The position numbers were made by a program, and so were the translations under genes. DNA of 64,000 nucleotides, taken from NCBI RefSeq assembly GCF_001308265.1, contig NZ_CP012023.1, positions 372,001 to 436,000 on the forward strand. The letters run 5' to 3'. Of this stretch, positions 19,253-28,143 are shown piece after piece. The notes under the pieces are model-generated. The model had not been told where the DNA came from. It searched no databases and worked only from the letters and a program-made list of their open reading frames with translations. The DNA comes from Celeribacter marinus (GTDB lineage: Bacteria; Pseudomonadota; Alphaproteobacteria; Rhodobacterales; Rhodobacteraceae). Each line of letters begins with the position of its first letter. Position 1 is the first letter of the stretch.

Positions 19253-20660
19253 AGAAGGCATCCGGCAGCATAAAGACGATCTGTGGGAAGGTGTACATCA
19301 AGAACATCGCGATGACGACCATACCACAATACGGCAAAACCCCTTTGAAGATCTCGATCAACTTGACCTCAGGCGGCGCAATCCCTTTGAGATAGTACGC
19401 ACTCATCGCCATAGGCGGCGTTAGGAAGCTGGTCTGAAGGTTCAGCGCAACAAGCACACCAAAGAACAACGGATCAATCCCGAACAACGGCAACAGCGGC
19501 AAGAAGATAGGTACGAAAATGATAATGATTTCGGACCATTCAAGCGGCCAACCCAGCAAGAAGATGATCAACTGAGCAAGCAGCAAGAACTGAATAGGTG
19601 TCAAATCGAGGTGCGTCACAAACTCTTCGATGACCTTTTCGCCACCAAGGTAGCTAAACACCGAGGAAAAGACGTAAGAGCCAACAAACAACCAACACAC
19701 CATCGCGGTGGTCCGCACTGTCAGATAGACACTTTCACGCAGACGATCGAACGTCATCGCACGGTACGCAACCGCGAGAACCATACCGCCGAGTGCGCCA
19801 ATAGATGCCGCTTCGGTTGGCGTTGCGAGACCAAACAGGATAGAGCCGAGAACCGACAAGATAAGAACCGCGAGCGGCAGGAAACTGGTGGCCAGCATCC
19901 AAAGCATCTTTCCGAATGGAACTTCGGGCAACTCTTCTTTGGTTGGTTTCGGCGCCAACTTCGGGTTTAGAACCGCGCGTACAACGATGTATGTGATGTA
20001 GAGGCCAACGAGAACCAGACCTGGCAACAAAGCCGCTGCATAAAGGCGAACGATGGAAACGCCCGACGATGCCGCGTAGACAATCAACATGATCGACGGC
20101 GGGATCAAAATACCGAGCGTGCCGCCCGCGCAAATGATGCCAGCCGCAAAGCTGTGGTCGTACCGCATCTTAAGCATCTGTGGCAGAGCCAGTAGACCCA
20201 TCAGTGTCACAACCGCACCCACGATCCCCGTTGCAGTCGCAAACAGCGCGCAAGTGACCAAGGCGGCAACACCAAGAGAGCCGGGAACATTGCGTGTGGC
20301 AACGGCGAGTGTGCTGAACAGTTTATCCACAATGTTCGCGCGCTCCACGATGTAGCCCATAAAGAGGAACAGCGGGATCGCGGTTAGAACTTCGTTTGAT
20401 ATCACCGAATAGGTTTGGTTTATGAAGAGATCGAATATTCGGTTATTATAGAACCCTTCGAGCCATAATTGTGTGGATTCCAACCAAGGTGTATCCTCGG
20501 CAAGACGGTCAAAGCTGCGCCACATGCGTGCGGCGTCATAATAAGCATAGTAGCCAAAGCCTATGCCGATCGCCATCAAGGTGTAGGCAATCGGGAAGCC
20601 TAAAAACACGCAGGCAATGAATATGCCAAGCATGGATATGGCGATTTGTGGATCGGTCAC
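19236..20660 (-). CDS. TRAP transporter large membrane subunit (DctM type)
   Basis: About 474 aa with 12 or more hydrophobic helices, including the DctM motifs ALFATATGIVGAVVTLMG and GGTLGILIPPSIMLIVYA. It forms the sodium-driven channel of a TRAP transporter with the small subunit encoded just upstream. Start: GTG at 20660 (VTDPQIAISM) has GGAG 8 nt upstream; the longer TTG-started frame to 20702 is less likely. The insert after the first helices (RMWRSFDRLAEDTPWLE) is longer than in C4-dicarboxylate DctM and typical of the subgroup paired with 2-oxoacid-type binding proteins. Confidence 0.93.
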   Translation of the reverse strand: MTDPQIAISMLGIFIACVFLGFPIAYTLMAIGIGFGYYAYYDAARMWRSFDRLAEDTPWLESTQLWLEGFYNNRIFDLFINQTYSVISNEVLTAIPLFLFMGYIVERANIVDKLFSTLAVATRNVPGSLGVAALVTCALFATATGIVGAVVTLMGLLALPQMLKMRYDHSFAAGIICAGGTLGILIPPSIMLIVYAASSGVSIVRLYAAALLPGLVLVGLYITYIVVRAVLNPKLAPKPTKEELPEVPFGKMLWMLATSFLPLAVLILSVLGSILFGLATPTEAASIGALGGMVLAVAYRAMTFDRLRESVYLTVRTTAMVCWLFVGSYVFSSVFSYLGGEKVIEEFVTHLDLTPIQFLLLAQLIIFLLGWPLEWSEIIIIFVPIFLPLLPLFGIDPLFFGVLVALNLQTSFLTPPMAMSAYYLKGIAPPEVKLIEIFKGVLPYCGMVVIAMFLMYTFPQIVFMLPDAFYGPQR

Positions 20661-20720
20661 TGTGTGAACTCCAATTTTCGAAAGCAGAAGAGTCGGTCCC
20701 AACGCGTCGGTTGGACCAGA

Positions 20721-21290
20721 TTATTTACCTTCGGCTGCCTGTTTCATGAGTAGGGTTTCGGTTTCCTCAACGTCGGATGCCAACGGAAGCCATTTGCCGT
20801 CTTTGATGCAAATGATGCAGCGGAAAACCTGTGCGATACCTTGCACAAACAACAATAGCCCAGCCGCAACAATGACGGTCTTAAATTGGTAAATCGGGAT
20901 GCCAGCCGGACTGTTCACCGACACCTCTGCGTATCCCCACGAGCGGCTTGCGTATTTCCAACCGGAAAAGATGAGCGCAAGAATGCCTGGGAAGAAAAAC
21001 AAGATGTACAGCGTCAGATCAAGAATGGCCTGCGTTCTATCCGACCAAAGACGGTATAGAAAATCGCCGCGCACGTGACCGCCGCGCGATAGCGTATAGG
21101 CGCCCCCCATCATGAACACAGTTCCATACATGATGAAACTGATGTCGAGCGCCCAAGGCGTTGGACTGTTCAACAGGTAACGCACAAAGACCTCATAGCT
21201 CATGCCAAAGGTCATCAGGATTATCAGCCACCCAAAGGCTTTACCGAACCAAGCGGAAAGATTGTCGGCAAATCGGATATAGTTTAGCAT
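20721..21290 (-). CDS. TRAP transporter small membrane subunit (DctQ type)
   Basis: 189 aa, four predicted transmembrane helices, with the DctQ-type signature around MSYEVFVRYLLNSPTPWALDIS and GGAYTLSRGGHVRGDFLYR. The ATG at 21290 (MLNYIRFAD) has GGAG 7 nt upstream and is preferred over the start at 21341, which would lie inside the hairpin between dctP and dctQ. It sits between the binding protein and the large subunit in the usual P-Q-M order. Confidence 0.93.
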   Translation of the reverse strand: MLNYIRFADNLSAWFGKAFGWLIILMTFGMSYEVFVRYLLNSPTPWALDISFIMYGTVFMMGGAYTLSRGGHVRGDFLYRLWSDRTQAILDLTLYILFFFPGILALIFSGWKYASRSWGYAEVSVNSPAGIPIYQFKTVIVAAGLLLFVQGIAQVFRCIICIKDGKWLPLASDVEETETLLMKQAAEGK

Positions 21291-21322
21291 TCGTAGCTCC
21301 AGTCGAGACATATCCAAGGTGA

Positions 21323-21348
21323 AAAAGGCGTGGTTTCCCACGCCTTTT
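21323..21348 (-). terminator. Hairpin between TRAP binding-protein and membrane-subunit genes
   Basis: On the minus strand AAAAGGCGTGG / CCACGCCTTTT forms an 11-bp stem with a 4-nt loop and a T5 run, 10 bp after the dctP stop. A partial terminator or mRNA-stabilising element here would give more binding protein than membrane subunits, as is common in TRAP and ABC operons. Confidence 0.7.
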
Positions 21349-21357
21349 CGTTGATGA

Positions 21358-22497
21358 TTAGAGTTTCAACTTACCTGGGAAATAGTGCTCGTATGCCAAG
21401 CCGAGGTCGGGTGCGTTCATGAGTTCGTAGTACGCAACTTTTTCGGTCCAAGCACGCTGGCTCGCCATAACGCGGGCATTGAATTCGTCTGTTTCCAGAT
21501 CTGCGATCAATGTATCCCATGCCTCCAACTGGCCTGCGAGGATTTCTTTGGAAGTGCGGTGAACTGCAACGCCGTCATCAGCCTGAAGCTCGGACAGATC
21601 CTTGGAGTATTCGCGCATCGCCAAAGCGGTGTTCGATGTCGAGGACGCTTCAACAGCGTGCTTGAGGATCGCCTGCAGATCTTCTGGAAGATCTTCGAGG
21701 AAGTCTTTGTTGAACAGGAATTCGAACGATTCAGACGCTTGGTGGTACGAGGACAGGTAGTAGTTTTTCGCAACGTCCTGTGCACCGAAACGACGGTCAG
21801 ATGATGGGTTGTTGAATTCGAACGCATCGATCACGCCACGCTCCATCGCAGGGACGATTTCGCCACCTGGAAGCTGAGCCACGGACATGCCCATCTGCTG
21901 AAGAAGATCAGCCGCAAGACCCACTGTGCGGTATTTGAACCCTTTGAGGTCAGCAACAGTGTTTATTTCTTCTTTGAACCAACCGAACGGCTGTGCGGGC
22001 ATTGGCATACCCATCATACCGACAACGTTCAGGCCAAGGACGTCCTGAGTGAGTTCGCGGTACAGTTCAGCACCCCCACCTTGGTAGAACCACGCCTGCA
22101 TGGTTGTAGCAGAGCCACCGAAAACAGGGCCGGTGCCAAAGAACGATGCCGCTTTGGATTTACCGTACCAGTACACTGGAACAGTGTGGGCCGCGTCGAT
22201 AATACCATCGTTGACAGCGTCCATAACTTGGAACGAAGCAACCACAGCACCCGCTGGCAACAGGTCGATTTTCAAACGACCGCCGGACATGGCCTCTACG
22301 CGCTCAACATATTCGCGCGCGAAATCCATCCAGATGTCGGAGGCAGACCACGATGTCTGCATTTTCATCACGATCGGCGCCTGCGCCATTGCGGCCGGAG
22401 CCGCAAGAACGGTTGCCGCAGCAGCGGACCCGCCGATAGCACCCGTGCGCAAAAACGAGCGGCGCGACAGAGTCGTGGAGTTCGGTTTATTTGTCAT
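21358..22497 (-). CDS. TRAP transporter substrate-binding protein (DctP family, Tat-exported)
   Basis: 379 aa. The N-terminus LSRRSFLRTGAIGG, with a hydrophobic stretch and a likely cleavage site after AAPAAMAQA, is a Tat signal. The mature protein has the DctP fold seen in binders of 2-oxoacids (TakP/FcbT1-like subgroup): MQTSWSASDIWMDFAREY, WFYQGGGAELYRELTQ, LKGFKYRTVGLAADLLQQMG and LPGGEIVPAMERGVIDAFEF. The helix with Arg in KYRTVG probably holds the ligand carboxylate. The stretch AFEFNNPSSDRRFG differs from the AAEWVGPYDD-type site of pyruvate-binding TakP, so a different ligand is likely. It is first in its operon, with a palindromic operator about 100 bp upstream. Confidence 0.92.
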   Translation of the reverse strand: MTNKPNSTTLSRRSFLRTGAIGGSAAAATVLAAPAAMAQAPIVMKMQTSWSASDIWMDFAREYVERVEAMSGGRLKIDLLPAGAVVASFQVMDAVNDGIIDAAHTVPVYWYGKSKAASFFGTGPVFGGSATTMQAWFYQGGGAELYRELTQDVLGLNVVGMMGMPMPAQPFGWFKEEINTVADLKGFKYRTVGLAADLLQQMGMSVAQLPGGEIVPAMERGVIDAFEFNNPSSDRRFGAQDVAKNYYLSSYHQASESFEFLFNKDFLEDLPEDLQAILKHAVEASSTSNTALAMREYSKDLSELQADDGVAVHRTSKEILAGQLEAWDTLIADLETDEFNARVMASQRAWTEKVAYYELMNAPDLGLAYEHYFPGKLKL

Positions 22498-22595
22498 ATT
22501 TGTCCTCCCAGACGATTTGGAACACTTTGTGCGTTCCTTAATCTAATAAGATCATTGTTCACGAAAAAAACAAAATCAACACTTTTAAATTCAAC

Positions 22596-22612
22596 TTTCC
22601 ACCATGTGGAAA
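22596..22612. promoter_or_regulatory. Candidate IclR-family operator upstream of TRAP operon
   Basis: TTTCCACCATGTGGAAA is a 7-3-7 inverted repeat, 99 bp before the TRAP binding-protein start. It is nearly identical to the palindrome at 14157-14173 upstream of apsD-apnL. A shared regulator for the two operons is the simplest reading, and the IclR-family gene between them is the candidate. Confidence 0.62.
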
Positions 22613-22651
22613 GCGTATGCGGGGATACTGATTTTTCGTTTATTTTCAGAA

Positions 22652-23614
22652 TTATGCGATACGATCTTTAGGGTCTTCCCCATTAAAATACGCATCCAAA
22701 TTGTCGAGCGCACGAAACCCCATTGCATCGCGTGTTTCTTCGGTTGCGGACCCGATGTGCGGCAATAAAAACGTATTGGGCAAGGCCCCGAGATCTGGGT
22801 TGCCGCCCGGCTCGGTTTGGAAAACGTCCAAGCCCGCAGCGAACAACTTGCCCGAGGTCAATGCGTCGATCAACGCGGCTTCATCAACCAATGCGCCGCG
22901 TGCCGTGTTCACCAAAATCGCACGATCCGGTAGGAGGGAGAGGGTTCTTTCATTAATTATTCCAACGTTTTGAGCACTGGACGGGCAATGAAGGCTCAAA
23001 ACGTCAGAACAGGCCAGCAACCCTTCGACGGTCTCATGATAAATCGCACCCTGTTCGAGATGCTCGGGCAAACGGCGGCGATTGTGGTAATGGATTTCCA
23101 TACCAAAGCCCCGCGCCCGCTGTGCCGTGACTTGTCCCACGCGGCCCATGCCCAGAACGCCAAAGCGTTTCGCCGTGACCTGACGCCCAACCATAAAGGC
23201 GGGAGACCAAAAGTTCCATTGACCAGAACGCACCATTGCGTCCCCTTCGGCACCACGACGTGCCGCGCCGAGCATACATAGCATCGCAATTTCAGCAGTC
23301 GCATCCGACAACACATCGGGGGTGTTCGTGACAACAATTCCCGCAGATGTTGCGGCTGCCAAATCGACGTGATCGGTGCCAACAGAATGGTTTGCGATAA
23401 TCTTGAGCTGCGGGCCGAGTTCTGCGATCACATCGGCACTGAAGTGCTCGGAATGACAGGGTAAAACCGCGTCGACGGAGCGGCACGCTGCAATTAACTC
23501 GTCACGATCAAACTGCCGATCATCAGCGTTAAACACCACGTCATAGTCACGCGCCGCGCGCGCCTCCACTTGGGGGCGAAGTTTGCGCGTAATCAGCAAT
23601 TTTGGCTTGGTCAT
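22652..23614 (-). CDS. D-2-hydroxyacid dehydrogenase (glyoxylate/hydroxypyruvate reductase type)
   Basis: 320 aa. It has the nucleotide-binding motif GMGRVGQ, the catalytic arginine in NTARG, glutamate in FQTEPG and histidine in LPHIGSAT, with the D-hydroxyacid dehydrogenase layout. Such enzymes reduce glyoxylate or hydroxypyruvate, or oxidise D-2-hydroxy acids, with NAD(P)H. Placement beside the IclR cluster with malate synthase suggests a role in glyoxylate or hydroxypyruvate handling. GGAG precedes the ATG at 23614. The substrate is not determined by sequence alone. Confidence 0.9.
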   Translation of the reverse strand: MTKPKLLITRKLRPQVEARAARDYDVVFNADDRQFDRDELIAACRSVDAVLPCHSEHFSADVIAELGPQLKIIANHSVGTDHVDLAAATSAGIVVTNTPDVLSDATAEIAMLCMLGAARRGAEGDAMVRSGQWNFWSPAFMVGRQVTAKRFGVLGMGRVGQVTAQRARGFGMEIHYHNRRRLPEHLEQGAIYHETVEGLLACSDVLSLHCPSSAQNVGIINERTLSLLPDRAILVNTARGALVDEAALIDALTSGKLFAAGLDVFQTEPGGNPDLGALPNTFLLPHIGSATEETRDAMGFRALDNLDAYFNGEDPKDRIA

Positions 23615-23672
23615 GGTCGTCTCCTATGGGGGATTTGTGCGGTTGTCGCGCTAGATCGAAACGGCGCATTGC

Positions 23673-24311
23673 TCACGGCATGGGGATATCGGTCGTAAAC
23701 TTGGGCACGTTATAACCCGCTTGCACAGCGGGGCGCGCGGCGATCCGCACATACCAGTCTTTGATGTTCGAAAAGGCATTCAAATCAACCTCATGCCATT
23801 CAAACCGCGACACCCACGGCCAACACGCCATATCTGCAATGGAATAGGTGCCACGCCCCGCCCCCGCGATAAAGTCGCGTCCATCCAGTCGGGTGTTCAA
23901 CACCGTATACAACCGCTGCGCTTCAGTGGCGTAGCGCTTTTCAGCCGCCTCCGATTGACCTTTGTTATACTTCAAAAAGTAGTGGGCCTGCCCCAGCATT
24001 GGACCCAAACCGCCCATTTGCCACATCAACCACTCAACCATCCGCCAATACTCATCGCCCTCGCATTGGAACTTTTGGAACTTGTTCGCGAGGTACATCA
24101 TAATGGCCCCCGTCTCCATCATCTGTATGCCCGTCTCATGATCAACAATCGCGGGAATGCGGTTGTTCGGGGCGATTTTTAGAAAATCTGGCGCGAATTG
24201 CTCATCCTTGGTGATATCGATGGCGTGCGCCGTGTACGGCACGCCAAGTTCCTCAAGCAAGATTGACACCTTGCGACCGTTCGGTGTTGTCCATGTGTAG
24301 AGATCAATCAT
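23673..24311 (-). CDS. Glutathione S-transferase fold protein, YfcG-like
   Basis: 212 aa. The N-terminal thioredoxin fold (YTWTTPNGRKVSILLEELG, PNNRIPAIVDHETG, METGAIMMYLA) and the alpha domain (WLMWQMGGLGPMLGQAHYF, YSIADMACWPWV) follow E. coli YfcG closely. YfcG acts mainly as a glutathione-dependent disulphide reductase. The Thr-Pro-Asn in TPNGRK occupies the active-site turn. Expected cytoplasmic. Its link to the catabolic cluster is positional only. Confidence 0.88.
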   Translation of the reverse strand: MIDLYTWTTPNGRKVSILLEELGVPYTAHAIDITKDEQFAPDFLKIAPNNRIPAIVDHETGIQMMETGAIMMYLANKFQKFQCEGDEYWRMVEWLMWQMGGLGPMLGQAHYFLKYNKGQSEAAEKRYATEAQRLYTVLNTRLDGRDFIAGAGRGTYSIADMACWPWVSRFEWHEVDLNAFSNIKDWYVRIAARPAVQAGYNVPKFTTDIPMP

Positions 24312-24368
24312 CTATTGGCCTTTCGCGTGTGTCTGTGCCTGTTTTGCAAATGTCATGGTCATGCGGCG

Positions 24369-25325
24369 TCACGCTGCCGTGTCCGTCACATCGATTCTGT
24401 AGCCTGCGCGCGGGAAATGAACGCACACAGTGCCTACATCTTCGGCGCTACGCTCAATCACCACGGTCTCGGCATCGGCATAGCGCAACGTCCCTGCAAC
24501 GGGCTGCTCGCCGCCATTCACATCGGGGCGGACCGTTACGGATTGTCCAACCGCGAGGCCCTGGGGATCGTGAGCGGCCACGCCCGTCTGTGCGTTAGGC
24601 TCCAGCCCCTTTGCGCGCGCAATGGCATCTTGCGGGTCCATTTCACGAGACGTTCCATGGCCGATGCTCTGCACATTTGCCTCCCAACGTTCGAGCTCTT
24701 TGAATTGCGCCAGAAAGGATGGACCATCTGCCCACCTGCCCCGCAAAAACCAGACCACATGGTAAAATTGTGCGTCAATCGCAGCGGGCTGCTCGCCCAG
24801 TAAAAACGCCCGCCCGTCAGACAGTTGTGTGTTCAGCCATGACAGAGGCGCACGCAGTTGCGACACCAGATGCGGCAGATCGGCGTTGGCTTGTTTGAGG
24901 GCTGCTGCCCAGTCCTCGCCCAGATAAAGACGCCCGCGATCCGCCGCGAATTCCTTGTCTAGACCATCGCCCGCAGCCCCTAGAATGTGACGCACAGTTT
25001 GATCGAACAAAGCCCCGTCCGTCCACCGGCTCAGGCACCACATTAACCCCTGTTCTGATGTGGGCATCAAAGAGGGTGACGCAAACCGCCGTTCAAGTTC
25101 GCGAATGATACACTGGCTATCGCAATAGATATCCGCACCGATTTGCATGACTGGCGTGCGGCGATACCCGCCCGTGAGCGCCGTCAGCATTGGTTTGGGC
25201 GGCAGGCGTGGAATGTCCACACTGCGCCACGCAAGCCCTTTGATCCCAAAGACGACTCTGACTTTTTCAGCGACAGGCGATTGCGGATAGGCGTGGAAAA
25301 TCACTTCGGATGATGGATCGGACAC
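24369..25325 (-). CDS. GST-like protein with an extra C-terminal domain
   Basis: 318 aa. A GST N-terminal domain (IFHAYPQSPVAEKVRVVFGIKGL, RRTPVMQIGADIYCDSQCIIRELE) is followed by a GST-type helical domain with LLGEQPAAIDAQFYHVVWFL. The last 80 or so residues (GVAAHDPQGLAVGQSVTVRPDVNGG to PRAGYRIDV) form a beta-rich domain that is not part of ordinary GSTs. The GTG at 25325 is preferred because AAAGGA lies about 8 nt upstream; an ATG at 25349 lies upstream in frame. Function unknown; probably a glutathione-dependent or ligand-binding protein. It follows the HAD-type gene on the same strand. Confidence 0.8.
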   Translation of the reverse strand: MSDPSSEVIFHAYPQSPVAEKVRVVFGIKGLAWRSVDIPRLPPKPMLTALTGGYRRTPVMQIGADIYCDSQCIIRELERRFASPSLMPTSEQGLMWCLSRWTDGALFDQTVRHILGAAGDGLDKEFAADRGRLYLGEDWAAALKQANADLPHLVSQLRAPLSWLNTQLSDGRAFLLGEQPAAIDAQFYHVVWFLRGRWADGPSFLAQFKELERWEANVQSIGHGTSREMDPQDAIARAKGLEPNAQTGVAAHDPQGLAVGQSVTVRPDVNGGEQPVAGTLRYADAETVVIERSAEDVGTVCVHFPRAGYRIDVTDTAA

Positions 25326-25437
25326 TTTGTATTCCTTTGCGAACAGCACGTTCAGTCATGGGCCGTATATGGGGCGATAACCGCCGGAAAATCATATGCA
25401 ACACGGTCGTGACTTACGGGTGTTCGTGCGAGACCAC

Positions 25438-26118
25438 TTAGGCGGTGATCCCGAGGGCGTAGTCCGCAACATCCTTTAGGGACGATCCTATGTGATGCGG
25501 CGCAACGCCAAGACGCTCCATAGGATGCCCGTACCGGTTGAGCCAGATGGTATGGTAACCGAACCAGGTTGCACCACAAATATCCCAACAGTTCGATGAC
25601 ACAAACAAAATATCTTTGGCCGCACATCCCAAGGCATCCGGCCCCATTTGATAGGCTTGTGGCGCGGTCTTGAACTGCTTCACAGCATCGACGCTCAAAA
25701 CATGCTCGAAATATCCGCCAAGCCCTGAGGCAGTTATCGCCTGATCAAGCATCCAAGGCGTGCCATTGGACAAAATCGACAGGGTGATCCCTGCCTCCTT
25801 GAGGCGGTGCAACTGGTCGACATTCTCGGGGAACGCCGACAACGCGGCATACTGCCCCATCAAGCGATCTCGTGCGGCAGCGGTCAGGTCAAGACCAAGC
25901 GCCTCACAGGCATACTCAAGCGCATCCCCCGTCACCTGCCAGAAATCCGCATATTGGTCACACAACGTGCGCAAGCGGGTGTATTCAATTTGCTTGTCGC
26001 GCCAAATAACAGCCAACTGCGCGCCCTTGTCCGCAAAGAGATCTTCGGCCAAGGCGCTGACCGAATACACATCGAACAAGGTTCCGTAGGCGTCAAAAGC
26101 GATGGCGTTGGGGCGCAT
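25438..26118 (-). CDS. Haloacid dehalogenase type II family hydrolase
   Basis: 226 aa HAD-superfamily enzyme of the L-2-haloacid dehalogenase type. Motif I has the nucleophilic Asp9 (AFDAYGTLFDV), motif II is LSILSNGTPWML, the lysine is in VKQFKTAPQAY, and motif III is FVSSNCWDICGA. This SSN-WD form is typical of haloacid dehalogenases, which hydrolyse short 2-halo carboxylic acids, though members with other substrates exist. No regulator or transporter specific to haloacids is visible. First of a minus-strand row that continues into the two GST-like genes. Confidence 0.87.
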   Translation of the reverse strand: MRPNAIAFDAYGTLFDVYSVSALAEDLFADKGAQLAVIWRDKQIEYTRLRTLCDQYADFWQVTGDALEYACEALGLDLTAAARDRLMGQYAALSAFPENVDQLHRLKEAGITLSILSNGTPWMLDQAITASGLGGYFEHVLSVDAVKQFKTAPQAYQMGPDALGCAAKDILFVSSNCWDICGATWFGYHTIWLNRYGHPMERLGVAPHHIGSSLKDVADYALGITA

Positions 26119-26469
26119 TGTTGCGTCTCTTTTCTGTCAAGTTTGGACCTCTGACATCATCAGGACCATAAGTTCATCACAAATGAAAGCTTACCTGCGT
26201 CAAATCAGCCCTAAACGCCCTGCACACCCCCGTTGCATTCCTTGACCTCCAAGACATGAGGGGTCAAAAACCATTTAGGGCACACCCTTTGAAATCGGCT
26301 AAACTACTCTAAAGGCGCGTATTTGATCTATAAGTGGCCTCCAATTGCGGCATCCGCCAAAAATGCCCAACCTGCTTTGGAACAGGATACGCGCCGTAGG
26401 TTCCATTTCGACACCGCCGTGATATGACGGAGAGCGCAGACCTACCTTTCACCGATATCGCGAGTTCTC
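26119..26469. other. Divergent intergenic region between HAD gene and cydD
   Basis: 351 bp without a convincing gene. It must hold the promoters of the dehalogenase-like gene and of cydDC. I looked for an FNR box and found only a half-site (TTGAT at 26322). A 63-codon minus frame across 26309-26500 has no coding character and runs into cydD. Confidence 0.5.
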
Positions 26470-28143
26470 GTGACCTCAACCACACCCAACACCATAGCAA
26501 ACGACACCGACAGCCCCGTCTCGCGCGCAGGGCTGATGGCAGCTGGCGCGGCCCAGCATCGCCGCGCCAGTGTTTTGTCCGTGGCCTCAGGACTGCTATG
26601 GCCTGTACAAGCGGCGGTCGTGGCCTATGCCTTGGGCGGATTGCTCACCGGACAGACGGTCTTTGCGCTTGGCATCGCGATAGCCTTTGCCGGCCTTGGG
26701 CTATTGCGGGCGGGACTGACGATGGCAAGCGAGGCATACGCACAGGCCGCCGCACAGACGATCATTCACCGCGCGCGCGCGCATATCGTAGCTGTTGAAG
26801 CGCGCCGCGCCGCAGATAGCCCCTTTGGTGGGGCCGGCGCCATCACGGCATTGGCCAGTGAAAAGCTCGACCTGCTTGTGCCATTTATCACGCGCTACGC
26901 CCCTGCACGGGCGCGGGTGATGGTGGTGCCGCTTGTGATCTTGATGCTTGCACTATCGCAATCGTGGGCGGTGGCCCTTGTTCTTATGATCTCCGGCCCG
27001 TTGATCCCCATTTTCATGGCGCTCATCGGTCTGGCCGCAAAAGAGACGAGCCAGAAACACCTAAGGGAAATCGGCAACCTCAACGACATGTTGGTCGAAA
27101 GACTATCGGCCTTGGTCGATATCCGCCTTTTGGGCGCGCGGGACGCGGTTTTAGACGGGTTTTCAGGTCAGGCCACGGATTTGCGCCACCGCACGATGGC
27201 CGTTTTGCGCGTGGCGTTTTTATCCTCCACGGTGCTTGAGCTGTTCGCAGCAATCGGTGTGGCGATGGTCGCGGTCTATGTCGGGTTTTCGCTGCTCGGC
27301 ACGCTCGGCTTTGGCACATGGAGCGGCGCATTGACGCCGCAAGTCGGGATCTTTTTGCTGTTGTTGACACCCGAGTTCTATCAACCCCTGCGAGATCTGT
27401 CGGCGGCGTGGCACGACAAAGCGGCGGCAGACGCGGTGTTCGACGAACTCCACACATGGGACGCCCAACAAACGGCCGTCTTAATGGGTCAGGGCGGCGT
27501 GTGCGCGCCTTTGACGGGGGCGCCCTCGATTGCGCTGCGCGGATGTGCACTGCAAAACGGTATAGTCTTGGCTGACATCGAGATTGCAGCAGGCGAGAGC
27601 GTGGCGATCATGGGGCCAAGTGGCGCAGGCAAAACCACGGCCCTGCGGCTCATGGCAGGGCTAGAGGGACCGAATGTCGGGCAGATCACGCTTGCAGGAG
27701 TGGCGCTTACGGACGCAACGGCTGATGCATGGCGCGCCCGTGTCGGTTGGATGCCCCAAGCTCCGCATTTTCTCAACGCCAGTGTGCGCCACAATGTGCA
27801 ACTTGGCCGCGCGGGCGATCTATCAGCGGCCCTTGAACACGCAGCCGTGGAGAGCGTGATCAACCGCCTACCCCAAGGTCTCAACACACGGTTGGGCGAA
27901 ACGGGTGGCGGGTTATCGGGCGGTGAAGCGCGGCGAGTGACACTGGCGCGCGCCATATTCGCGCAACCGGACGTGATCATCGCCGATGAACCCACAGCCG
28001 ATTTGGATCGAAAGACCGCAGACGCAGTTACCAACGGCCTGTTGGCGCAGGTCGCGCGCGGGGCCACGGTGATTGTTGCAACCCATGATCCAGATTTGGC
28101 GGCCAAGATGGACAGGATCATTTCTATCGAGGCGTCACAATGA
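26470..28143 (+). CDS. cydD: Thiol-reductant ABC exporter subunit CydD
   Basis: 557 aa half-transporter, an ABC membrane domain fused to an ATPase. Six hydrophobic helices occupy the first 300 residues. The ATPase has Walker A GPSGAGKTT, signature LSGGEARRVTLARA and Walker B VIIADEPTADLD. CydDC exports cysteine/glutathione (or, in newer work, imports haem) and is required for assembly of bd oxidase. It overlaps cydC by 4 bp and is followed by cydABX, which fixes the assignment. The start is GTG 26470 with a weak ribosome site; no better ATG lies before the first helix. Confidence 0.93.
   Translation: MTSTTPNTIANDTDSPVSRAGLMAAGAAQHRRASVLSVASGLLWPVQAAVVAYALGGLLTGQTVFALGIAIAFAGLGLLRAGLTMASEAYAQAAAQTIIHRARAHIVAVEARRAADSPFGGAGAITALASEKLDLLVPFITRYAPARARVMVVPLVILMLALSQSWAVALVLMISGPLIPIFMALIGLAAKETSQKHLREIGNLNDMLVERLSALVDIRLLGARDAVLDGFSGQATDLRHRTMAVLRVAFLSSTVLELFAAIGVAMVAVYVGFSLLGTLGFGTWSGALTPQVGIFLLLLTPEFYQPLRDLSAAWHDKAAADAVFDELHTWDAQQTAVLMGQGGVCAPLTGAPSIALRGCALQNGIVLADIEIAAGESVAIMGPSGAGKTTALRLMAGLEGPNVGQITLAGVALTDATADAWRARVGWMPQAPHFLNASVRHNVQLGRAGDLSAALEHAAVESVINRLPQGLNTRLGETGGGLSGGEARRVTLARAIFAQPDVIIADEPTADLDRKTADAVTNGLLAQVARGATVIVATHDPDLAAKMDRIISIEASQ

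Noticed and set aside
26119..26469. FNR box upstream of cydD
   Set aside because: Only a single TTGAT half-site was found; insufficient.
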